DNA of 39,112 bases, taken from contig CAKUFI010000021.1 in the NCBI GenBank assembly GCA_934647305.1, positions 1 through 39,112 of the forward strand. The letters are read 5' to 3'. The notes beneath the pieces are model-generated. The model was given only the letters and a program-made list of their open reading frames with translations. It had not been told where the DNA came from and ran no database searches. Origin of the DNA: an uncultured Clostridia bacterium. GTDB lineage: Bacteria > Bacillota > Clostridia > Christensenellales > Aristaeellaceae. Position numbers and translations under genes: made by a program. This document shows positions 24,123 to 31,132 of this stretch, piece after piece; the first letter of the stretch is position 1, and every line of letters begins with the position of its first letter.

Positions 24123-24704
24123 TCAGTCATGCCAGATGGCGTCGGTCAGGCGCTGAGTGGCCGTCTCCAGAGAGGCCGAGTCCGCCTTGCCGAACAAATC
24201 GTCCAGGGGCACCGGCGCGCCGATTTCGATGCGCACGCGGTGGAAATAGCGCAGGGGCGCGGAGATGTGCACGGGTACGATGGGCGTGCGGGTGCGCAGG
24301 GCGACCAGCGCCGCGCCGCTTTCCAGTTTGCGGTGGTCGTCGGCCTTGTAGCGGTGACCCTGGGGGAAGATGCCCAGCACGTCGCCCTCCTTCACCACGC
24401 TCATGCACTTGCGGATGGCCGCCAGGTCGGCGCTGCCGCGGTTGACCGGGAACGCGCCCATCTTCTTCACGAACCAGCGCACGACCGGCACCTCGAAGAG
24501 CTCCTTTTTGGCCAGGAAGACTACCTGGCGGGGCAGCGCGCAGGCCAGCAGGAAGGGATCCCAGTCGGAGAGGTGGTTGCTGCACAGGATGCAGGCGCCC
24601 TCGGCGGGCAGGTTTTCGAGTCCGGTGACCTTCATCGGGAAGATCAGGTGAAACAGGCAGATCAGAAATCTGCGAATGCGGGCGTAGGCCCGGTTAATTT
24701 CCAT
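24123..24704 (-). CDS. plsC: 1-acyl-sn-glycerol-3-phosphate acyltransferase
   Basis: A 193-residue membrane-associated acyltransferase that makes phosphatidic acid. The catalytic NHLSDWD motif gives H44 and D49; the second block is GAFPVNRG, and FPQGHR (113-118) replaces the more usual FPEGTR. An N-terminal hydrophobic stretch (RRFLICLFHLIFPM) fits membrane association. I chose the ATG at 24704, eight bases after AAAGGA. The open frame runs on to 25160 only because the upstream hairpin repeats happen to lack stops; those residues are not part of the protein. Last gene of the rpiR-flavoprotein-cmk-plsC run, but separated from cmk by 484 bp of repeats. Confidence 0.92.
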   Translation of the reverse strand: MEINRAYARIRRFLICLFHLIFPMKVTGLENLPAEGACILCSNHLSDWDPFLLACALPRQVVFLAKKELFEVPVVRWFVKKMGAFPVNRGSADLAAIRKCMSVVKEGDVLGIFPQGHRYKADDHRKLESGAALVALRTRTPIVPVHISAPLRYFHRVRIEIGAPVPLDDLFGKADSASLETATQRLTDAIWHD

Positions 24705-24717
24705 AATTCTCATCCTT

Positions 24718-25188
24718 TCAGGCAGGCTAAACCTGCACCCACTTGCTGCCGGTCGGCAGGGCCGACTGCCACTTGCTGCCGCCGGTTCTGACACGAATTC
24801 GGGAACCATAGATTCGAGTTCCCGAATTCTGCGCCGGGCAGTGCCCGGCCCCACTTGCTGCCGCCGGTTCTTTCGACGAATTCGGGAACCATAAATTGGA
24901 GTTCCCGAATTCTGCGCCGGGCAGGGCCCGGTTCCACTTGCTGCCGCCGGTTCTTTCGACGAATTCGGGAACCATAAATTGGAGTTCCCGAATTCTGCGC
25001 CGGGCAGTGCCCGGCCCCACTTGCTGCCGCCGGTTCTTTCGACGAATTCGGGAACCATAAATTGGAGTTCCCGAATTCTCCGAATCCGCAAGATTCCTTG
25101 CGGATTGTTGGTCGGCGCTGCCGACGCGGGCAGACTGGGGAAGGCTCCGCTTCGCTTCATGCTCCGGCAAACTCACTGGCAGCGCGGG
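24718..25188. repeat. 83-bp tandem array of hairpin repeats between plsC and cmk
   Basis: Four 35-bp cores lie at 24795-24829, 24878-24912, 24961-24995 and 25044-25078, exactly 83 bp apart. Each core is GAATTCGGGAAC, a loop (CATAAATTGGA or variant), then GTTCCCGAATTC. Between cores lies a 48-bp linker with its own hairpin (CCGGGCA / TGCCCGG) and the motif CACTTGCTGCCGCCGGTTCT. On the right other modules follow: AATCCGCAAG...CTTGCGGATT and GTCGGC/GCCGAC. The same modules recur at 28.7-29.0 kb (inverted) and 38.9-39.1 kb. No transposase is present. No gene is supported in this interval. Confidence 0.92.
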
Positions 25189-25869
25189 TCAGGCATGCGT
25201 CTTTTCGTCCAACAGGGCCAGTATGCGGTCGACCACCTGCTCGACGGTCAGTGAGGTACTGTCGATGAGCACCGCGTCGTCGGCCTGCCTGAGCGGGGAA
25301 ACGACGCGGGTCATGTCGGCGTGGTCGCGCGCCTTGAGCTCGGAGAGCACCTGCTCGAGCGGCACGTCCACGCCCTTCTGAGCCAGCTGCTGGCAGCGGC
25401 GGCGGGCGCGTTCCTCGGCATCGGCGGTCAGGTAGACCTTGAGCGTCGCCTCGGGCAGCACGCAGGTACCGATGTCGCGGCCGTCCATGACCAGGCTGCG
25501 GGCGCGGGCGATTTCCTGCTGGCGGGAGACCATCAGATGGCGCACTACGGCCACGGCGGACACGGCGGACGCGGCCATGGAGACCTCGTTGTTGCGGATG
25601 GCCTCCGACACGTCCTCGCCGCCCAGCAGCACGCGCTGCTCGCCGTCCTCATAGCGCACGTCCACATGCACCAGCGGCGCGCGCTTGGCCACGTTGATCG
25701 CGTCGTGCGGATCGACGCCGTTTCTGAGCATATACAGGCCCACCGCGCGGTACATCGCGCCGGTATCCAGGTACAGTATCCCCAGCCGCTTTGCCACGAG
25801 CGCGGCGATGCAGGACTTGCCCGCACCCACCGGGCCGTCGATGGCGATGGTAATCGGATGTTCGTTCAT
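25189..25869 (-). CDS. cmk: Cytidylate kinase
   Basis: A 226-residue (d)CMP kinase, which phosphorylates CMP and dCMP for nucleotide and phospholipid synthesis. The P-loop is DGPVGAGKS (11-19), then YLDTGAMYRAVGLYML (CMP-binding), the MDGRDIGTCVLP motif, and a lid region EERARRRCQQL. The start at 25869 has GGAGG seven bases upstream; the open frame extends a further 22 codons without a ribosome site. cmk next to an HI0933-type flavoprotein and plsC is a common order in Clostridia. Confidence 0.96.
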   Translation of the reverse strand: MNEHPITIAIDGPVGAGKSCIAALVAKRLGILYLDTGAMYRAVGLYMLRNGVDPHDAINVAKRAPLVHVDVRYEDGEQRVLLGGEDVSEAIRNNEVSMAASAVSAVAVVRHLMVSRQQEIARARSLVMDGRDIGTCVLPEATLKVYLTADAEERARRRCQQLAQKGVDVPLEQVLSELKARDHADMTRVVSPLRQADDAVLIDSTSLTVEQVVDRILALLDEKTHA

Positions 25870-25915
25870 AGGTATTCCTCCGCGCCCGTCCGGGCGTTTC
25901 TTTTTATTAATATGC

Positions 25916-27172
25916 TTAGCGCAGGGTAGAGGCATATCGGGCGGCGCTCTGTCCGGCCAGCGCGCCGGTGGAGAAAGCCACCTGCAGGTTATAGCCGCCG
26001 GTCAGCGCATCGAGATCGACCGTTTCGCCGGCGAAGTAGAGGCCTTCCACGTGCCTTGCGGCCAGGGTCGAGGGGCTGAGCTCCTTCACGGACACGCCGC
26101 CGCGGGTAATGATGGCCTCGTTAAAGCTCCGCAGTTTCTTCACGGTCAGCGGCACCGCCTTCACGAGCGACGCGATCGCCTTTCGCTGCGCCTGCGTGAT
26201 CGAGTTGACCGGCGTGCCGGGCGACAGTCCCTCCGCCGCCAGCAGCGAGGCGAGCGCCTCGGCCAGTGACCGCGGTTCAAGCCCCTCGAGAATCGAGCCA
26301 AGGCGCTTGTTCGGGTTTTCCTGAAAGTCGCGCAGCAGCCGCCTGTCCAGCATGTCGGGCGACAGGGCGGGCTTCAGGTCGAGCTCCAGGCGCGTACCGG
26401 CCGGCTCCTCGGGCAGGAGGCTCGACAGGGACAGCGCCAGCGGGCCTGAAATGCCGAAATGCGTGAACAGCATCTCGCCCATCTCGTCAAACAGCGGCCG
26501 CTTGCCCTTGCCCCGGGCGCGCAGCGCGACGTTTTTGAGCGACAGGCCGCTCAGAGCATACGGCCAGGCTTCCTCGGTTTCGATCGGCGTCAGCGCGGGC
26601 AGACCCGACCTGGTCGCAAGCCCCATTTCCTGCGCGAACCGCCAGCCGTCGCCGGTCGAGCCGGTCGAGGGGTAGGACAGTCCACCGGTCGCCACCAGCA
26701 CCGATCGGGCCGGGATGACCTCGCCGTCCGTGAGCTCCGCGCCGGCCGCGCGGCCGTCCTCGCAGAGCAGCCGCCTGACGCAGGCGTTCAGGCGAACCGT
26801 CACGCCCAGGCGGGAAAGCTCCCGCTCGAGCGCGCGCGTCACGTCGCTCGCGTGGTCGGATACCGGGAAGACCCGCCCGCCGCGCTCCTCCTTGAGCGGC
26901 ACGCCCAGCTTCTCAAACAGCGCCATCACGTCCCGATTGGACAGGGCGCTCAGGGCGGCGTACAGGAAGCGCGGGTTGCGCACGACGTTTTTCAGGAACT
27001 GATCCTCGTCGGCCGTGTTGGTCAGGTTGCAGCGCCCCTTGCCGGTGATGTAGATCTTCTTGCCCAGCTTTTCGTTTTTCTCCAGCAGCGTCACCCGCGC
27101 GCCCTCGCGCGCCGCGAACAGCGCGCCCATCATGCCGGCCGCGCCGCCGCCGATGACCAGTACGTCAATCAT
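25916..27172 (-). CDS. HI0933-family (BaiN/RdsA-like) NAD(P)/FAD-dependent oxidoreductase
   Basis: A 418-residue flavoprotein. The N-terminal dinucleotide-binding motif is VLVIGGGAAGMMGALFAARE (about 4-23), followed by KNEKLGKKIYITGKGRCNLT, the family signature, and the C-terminal GLYFAGETVDLDALTGGYN. The cellular reaction is poorly known for most members; some reduce steroid or bile-acid double bonds, others are called aminoacetone oxidases. The ATG at 27172 overlaps the end of the rpiR-type gene by eight bases; a GTG six bases further upstream is also possible. Confidence 0.92.
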   Translation of the reverse strand: MIDVLVIGGGAAGMMGALFAAREGARVTLLEKNEKLGKKIYITGKGRCNLTNTADEDQFLKNVVRNPRFLYAALSALSNRDVMALFEKLGVPLKEERGGRVFPVSDHASDVTRALERELSRLGVTVRLNACVRRLLCEDGRAAGAELTDGEVIPARSVLVATGGLSYPSTGSTGDGWRFAQEMGLATRSGLPALTPIETEEAWPYALSGLSLKNVALRARGKGKRPLFDEMGEMLFTHFGISGPLALSLSSLLPEEPAGTRLELDLKPALSPDMLDRRLLRDFQENPNKRLGSILEGLEPRSLAEALASLLAAEGLSPGTPVNSITQAQRKAIASLVKAVPLTVKKLRSFNEAIITRGGVSVKELSPSTLAARHVEGLYFAGETVDLDALTGGYNLQVAFSTGALAGQSAARYASTLR

Positions 27173-28040
27173 CTGCACTGTGTTCCTTCCCCTGATAGAC
27201 GTGGTACTCCTCCCAGATGCTCTCCAGCTGCTCGAAGTGCTCTGACACCTGCGTTCTGCGCCGCTGACCCAGCGCCACGATCAGCGCGTTGATCAGCGAC
27301 AGCGGAGCGACCAGCGAGTCCACGAACGACGCCATGTCGCTCTTGGCGGTCAGGCACTGGTCAGCCACGGCGTGCAGCGGAGAGAGCGGGCCGTCGGTGA
27401 TCGCGGTCAGGGAGGCGCCGCGGCTCTTGGCGTACTGCATGGCCTCGATGGTGCGGTTGGAGTAGCGCGGGAAGCTGATGCCGATGAGCAGGTCGTCCTC
27501 CTGAATGCGGCTGAGCTGCTCGAACACATCGCTCACGCCCGAGCCGACCAGCACCACATTGGGGAAGATATAGGTCAGGTAGTGGTGCAGAAACTGCGCG
27601 AGCGGCGCGCTGGCCCGCTGGCCCAGGACATAGATCGTGTGCGCCTGAAGCATCTGCTCGATCACGTTTTCAAAGACCTGCACGTCCATCTCGTCGATCG
27701 TCGAGCGGATGTTCTGCATGTCGCCCTTGAGCACCTTGCTCAGCACCTGCGTCTGATCCATGTCGGACGTCATCTCGAAGCGCTGCGAGACGGTCAGCCG
27801 GTGGCGGATGAACTCCTGCAGCGCCTTCTGCAGCTGCGGATAGCCGTCGTAGCCCAGCGCCGCCGCGAACCGCACCACCGTCGATTCGCTCACGCCCACG
27901 TACTCGCCCAGCCGCGAGGCCGTCATGAACGCCGCCTTATCATAATGCGCCACAATACACTCCGCGATGCGGCGATGGCTCTTGGAGAGCTTCCTGCCGC
28001 TCTGGTTGAGGCGCTGAATCAGCTCCTGCGTGTTTTCCAT
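27165..28040 (-). CDS. RpiR/MurR-type transcriptional regulator with SIS domain
   Basis: A 291-residue regulator. The N-terminal HTH_6 domain (about 1-80) contains YVGVSESTVVRFAAALGYDGYPQL, and the SIS sugar-phosphate-binding domain (about 115-260) has YVLGQRASAPLAQFLHHYL and LLIGISFPRYSNRTIEAMQYAK. Such proteins respond to sugar phosphates such as N-acetylmuramic acid 6-phosphate. It opens an operon with the flavoprotein, cmk and possibly plsC, and no sugar gene is directly beside it, so its targets may lie elsewhere. GGAGG precedes the ATG. Confidence 0.92.
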   Translation of the reverse strand: MENTQELIQRLNQSGRKLSKSHRRIAECIVAHYDKAAFMTASRLGEYVGVSESTVVRFAAALGYDGYPQLQKALQEFIRHRLTVSQRFEMTSDMDQTQVLSKVLKGDMQNIRSTIDEMDVQVFENVIEQMLQAHTIYVLGQRASAPLAQFLHHYLTYIFPNVVLVGSGVSDVFEQLSRIQEDDLLIGISFPRYSNRTIEAMQYAKSRGASLTAITDGPLSPLHAVADQCLTAKSDMASFVDSLVAPLSLINALIVALGQRRRTQVSEHFEQLESIWEEYHVYQGKEHSADD

Positions 28041-28075
28041 AGATACCTCCCAAGCACAGCCGTTTTAAGTTGGCT

Positions 28076-28104
28076 ATAGTATAGCGCTTCTGTGTGAAGT
28101 TTGC
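28076..28104 (-). promoter_or_regulatory. Promoter of the rpiR-flavoprotein-cmk operon
   Basis: On the minus strand TTGCAA (28104-28099), 17 bp, TATACT (28081-28076). The predicted start is near 28069, about 30 nt before the ATG. CTATACTATAG around the -10 box is a small dyad. Confidence 0.75.
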
Positions 28105-28384
28105 AAGCCGCACGGCATCAAAATTCATTTTTGCGCCAAAAATGGGGGTTTTTCCGCAAATTGTCCTCCAAATAGACACGGGTATCCGCAGAACAAGGCA
28201 TTCATCGCGACTCACCGCCGCCTTGCCGGCTCTGACCATCGCCCATGCACGAACCCGATCTGCCCGACCGGCAGAAGGTGGCTCCGGAAACCCCTCAGTC
28301 GCCTTCGGCGACAGCTCCCCTTTCAGAAGAGCCTATAACGACGCGTCCATGCCTCCCCTAAAAGGGGAGGTCAGACTGTCAAAA

Positions 28385-28462
28385 AACTCGGGAGAGCTCG
28401 AGAGGGCCGCAGCCCTTTCGAACTTTCAATCGTGCCCAGCGGCATGTACGGTGGGCACGGGG
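28385..28462 (-). repeat. Dispersed two-hairpin repeat, copy 2 (inverted)
   Basis: Reverse-complement copy of the element at 15543-15625: GTGCCCACCGTACATGCCGC, then TGGGCACGATTGAAAGT, then AAGGGCTGCGGCCCT, ending in a T-run on the minus strand. The stem and linker bases agree while the loops differ in a few places. Confidence 0.75.
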
Positions 28463-28784
28463 CGATTTTTTCGCCGGAAAATCCCATTTTCCAGAGAAAA
28501 AATCGTTTCCTTGCAGGCTCCGCGCCCGAAAAATCTTTGATTTTTAGCGGAGACTGGTAAGGGTGGCAGTGGCGGGGGAGCTTGCTTCCCCGTCCACCAG
28601 CTTGTCAAAACTTTTTTGACAAGCTGGCCTCCCCTAAAAGGGGAGGTGCCCGCAGCGCGGGCGGTGGGGTTTACGTTCGCAGAATTCGAAGAAATCAGCC
28701 GCTCCAATCTATGGCGGCTGGGTTCGTGTGCTGTCCGGCGGCAGCGCCGACTTATGATTTCCAGAAAACTTCTGGAAATCCGCA

Positions 28785-28966
28785 GAATTCAGGAACTTCA
28801 ATCTATGGTTCCCGAATTCGTCGACAGAACCGGCGGAAGCAGGTGGGTGCAGGCTCAGCCTGCCGGAGCCTCCCCCAGCCGAGGCAGGCAGCGCCTGCCA
28901 GTCAATCCGCAGGAAATCCTGCGGATTCGCAGAATTCGGGAACTCCAATTTATGGTTCCCGAATTC
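28785..28966 (-). repeat. Two members of the 35-bp hairpin family (inverted orientation)
   Basis: Cores at 28785-28819 and 28932-28966 match the 24.8-25.1 kb units on the opposite strand. Between them are palindromic modules that also border the other arrays: GCAGGCTCAGCCTGC and AATCCGCAGGA...TCCTGCGGATT. Confidence 0.88.
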
Positions 28967-29064
28967 GTCGCCAGAACCGGCGGCAGCAAGTGCGTGCAGG
29001 CTCAGCCTGCTATATCGAACACAAGATTAAAAGTCCCTCAGACGCGAGCAGAGCGGCGGAAATG

Positions 29065-29073
29065 TGGTATAAT
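29065..29073 (+). promoter_or_regulatory. Extended -10 promoter of uvrB
   Basis: TGG followed directly by a perfect TATAAT (29068-29073), the TGn extended -10 form, with no recognisable -35 box. The predicted start is near 29080, about 25 nt before uvrB. I found no complete Gram-positive LexA box (CGAAC-N4-GTTCG) nearby. Confidence 0.65.
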
Positions 29074-29104
29074 CACAGCATACACTCGACGATTTAAGGG
29101 AGGA

Positions 29105-31120
29105 ATGCCCGTGTTTGAGATGAATTCGAAGTTTGCCCCGCGGGGCGACCAGCCTCAGGCCATTGAAAAGCTGTCCCAGGGCGTCGCGGACGGCCTGAGC
29201 CAGCAGGTGCTCCTGGGCGTGACCGGCAGCGGCAAGACCTTCACCATGGCCAACATCATCAAAAACGCGCAGCGCCCCACCCTGATCATCGCCCACAACA
29301 AGACGCTGGCGGCGCAGCTGGCCGGGGAGTTTCGCGAGTTTTTTCCGGACAGCGCAGTGGGCTACTTTGTCTCCTACTACGACTACTACCAGCCCGAGGC
29401 CTATATTCCCTCGACCGACACCTTCATCGAAAAGGACTCGGCGGTCAACGAGGAAATCGACCGCATGCGCCACAGCGCGACCGCCTGGCTGACCGAGCGG
29501 CGGGACGTGATCATCGTGGCGTCGGTCAGCTGCATCTACGGTCTGGGCAATCCCGAGGAATACGAGGGACTGTCAATCAGCCTGCGCGAGGGCATGCAGA
29601 TGGATCGCGACCGGCTGATCGACGCGCTGATCGACGTTCAGTACGAGCGCAACGACGTGGACTTCAAGCGCACCACCTTCCGCGTGCGGGGCGACGTGCT
29701 GGAGATCATCCCGGCGGGCTACTCCGAAAAGGCGCTGAGGGTCGAGTTCTTCGGCGACCAGATCGACCGCATCAGCGAGATCGATCCGCTGACCGGCAAG
29801 GCGCTCCGGCTGCTCAAGCACGTCATGATCTTCCCGGCTTCGCACTACGCCACCTCCCGCGCCAAGCTGGACAAATGCCTTGAGCAGATCGAGGCCGACC
29901 TCGAGGTGCAGCTGAAGCTGTTCCGGGACAGCGGCCGCCTGCTGGAGGCGCAGCGCCTGGAGCAGCGCACCCACTACGACATCGAGATGATGCGCGAGAT
30001 CGGCTACTGCTCGGGCATCGAAAACTATTCGCGCTACTTCGACGGGCGGGAGAGCGGCCAGCCGCCCTTCACCCTGATGGACTATTTTCCCAAGGACATG
30101 CTGGTGTTCATCGACGAGTCGCACGTCACCGTGCCGCAAATCCGCGCCATGTACAACGGCGACTTCGCCCGCAAGCACACGCTGGTGGACTACGGCTTCC
30201 GCCTGCCCAGCGCCTACGACAACCGCCCGCTGCGCTTCCACGAGTTCGAGGAGCGGGTGGGGCAGGTGATCTACGTCTCGGCCACGCCCGGGCCCTATGA
30301 GCTGGGGCGCGCGCAGCAGGTGGTGGAGCAGATCATCCGGCCGACCGGCCTGCTCGACCCGGAGATCGTCGTGCGCCCGGCGACCGGCCAGGTGGACGAT
30401 CTGCTGGGCGAGATTCGCCTGACCGTGCAGAAGGGCATGCGCGTGCTGGTCACGACGCTCACCAAGCGCATGGCCGAAAACCTGACCGAATACCTGCGCG
30501 AAATGGGCGTGCGGGTGGAGTACATGCACTCCGACGTGGAGACGCTGGAGCGAATCAGGCTGCTGCGCCGGCTCCGGCTGAACGAGTTCGACGTGCTGGT
30601 GGGCATCAACCTGCTGCGCGAGGGCCTCGACCTGCCCGAGGTGGGGCTGGTGGCCATACTGGACGCGGACAAGGAGGGCTTTCTGCGCTCCGAGACCTCG
30701 CTCGTGCAGACCATCGGCCGCGCCGCGCGCAACGCCGAGGGGCGCGTCATCATGTACGCCGACCAGATGACCGACTCGCTCGAGCGCGCCATCTCCGAAA
30801 CCAACCGCCGCCGCGCGATTCAGCAGCGCTTCAACGAGGAGCACAACATCACCCCGCAGACCGTCACCGCCAAGGTGCACGAGCTGCTGGAGATCAGCCG
30901 GAGCGCTGAGGAGGGCGGCACTCTTCCCCAGGGCATGGACGAGACCGAGCGGCAGCTGGCCATCGAGAACCTGGAGGAGCAGATGCTCGCCGCCGCGGAG
31001 GCACTCGACTTTGAAAAGGCCGCCAAGCTGCGCGACCGGCTGCTCGCCCTGCGCGGCGAAACGCCGATGAACACCGAGCAGACCTCCCGCAAGGGCCGCC
31101 TGCGCCGGCGCAAAAAATAA
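29105..31120 (+). CDS. uvrB: Excinuclease ABC subunit B
   Basis: A 671-residue UvrB, the damage-verifying helicase-like subunit of nucleotide excision repair. Walker A GVTGSGKT lies at 38-45, followed by the damage-inserting beta-hairpin region SYYDYYQPEAYIPSTDTFIE. Then come DESHVT, the SATPGPYE segment, helicase motifs GINLLREGLDLPEV and QTIGRAARN, and the C-terminal UVR domain IENLEEQMLAAAEALDFEKA, which binds UvrC. The start is ATG 29105 behind AAGGGAGG; the GTG at 29111 would have better spacing and is an alternative. The open frame extends into the repeats upstream, but those residues are spurious. Same operon as uvrA, 12 bp apart. Confidence 0.98.
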   Translation: MPVFEMNSKFAPRGDQPQAIEKLSQGVADGLSQQVLLGVTGSGKTFTMANIIKNAQRPTLIIAHNKTLAAQLAGEFREFFPDSAVGYFVSYYDYYQPEAYIPSTDTFIEKDSAVNEEIDRMRHSATAWLTERRDVIIVASVSCIYGLGNPEEYEGLSISLREGMQMDRDRLIDALIDVQYERNDVDFKRTTFRVRGDVLEIIPAGYSEKALRVEFFGDQIDRISEIDPLTGKALRLLKHVMIFPASHYATSRAKLDKCLEQIEADLEVQLKLFRDSGRLLEAQRLEQRTHYDIEMMREIGYCSGIENYSRYFDGRESGQPPFTLMDYFPKDMLVFIDESHVTVPQIRAMYNGDFARKHTLVDYGFRLPSAYDNRPLRFHEFEERVGQVIYVSATPGPYELGRAQQVVEQIIRPTGLLDPEIVVRPATGQVDDLLGEIRLTVQKGMRVLVTTLTKRMAENLTEYLREMGVRVEYMHSDVETLERIRLLRRLRLNEFDVLVGINLLREGLDLPEVGLVAILDADKEGFLRSETSLVQTIGRAARNAEGRVIMYADQMTDSLERAISETNRRRAIQQRFNEEHNITPQTVTAKVHELLEISRSAEEGGTLPQGMDETERQLAIENLEEQMLAAAEALDFEKAAKLRDRLLALRGETPMNTEQTSRKGRLRRRKK

Positions 31121-31132
31121 GAGGTTACCGAT

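Larger units (their letters stand above)
28200..29030. repeat. Repeat-rich intergenic mosaic between the rpiR-type gene and uvrB
   Basis: No gene is supported here. From left to right: GTCGCCTTCGGCGAC hairpin with CTCCCCTTTCAG (28299-28325); CCTCCCCTAAAAGGGGAGG (28352-28370), repeated exactly at 28628-28646; the inverted copy of the two-hairpin repeat (about 28385-28460); CGATTTTTT...AAAAAATCG (28463-28505) enclosing a second stem; AAAAATC/GATTTTT (28529-28545); GGGGAGCTTGCTTCCCC (28575-28591); CCAGCTTGTCAAAA with its complement (28597-28627); then three members of the 35-bp hairpin family (28696-28720 variant, 28785-28819, 28932-28966). Nearly every segment is an inverted repeat, and pieces look like insertions into one another. 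Confidence 0.85.

Noticed and set aside
24714..25160. N-terminal extension of PlsC through the repeat array
   Set aside because: The frame is open only because the tandem repeats lack stops; the real start at 24704 has a good ribosome site and matches the length of the family.
29017..29060. LexA (SOS) box in front of uvrB
   Set aside because: CGAACACAAGATT resembles only the left half of the Gram-positive box; the right half GTTCG is missing.
28616..29104. N-terminal extension of UvrB through the upstream repeats
   Set aside because: The extra residues are translated hairpin repeats, while the uvrB promoter and ribosome site lie at 29065-29103.
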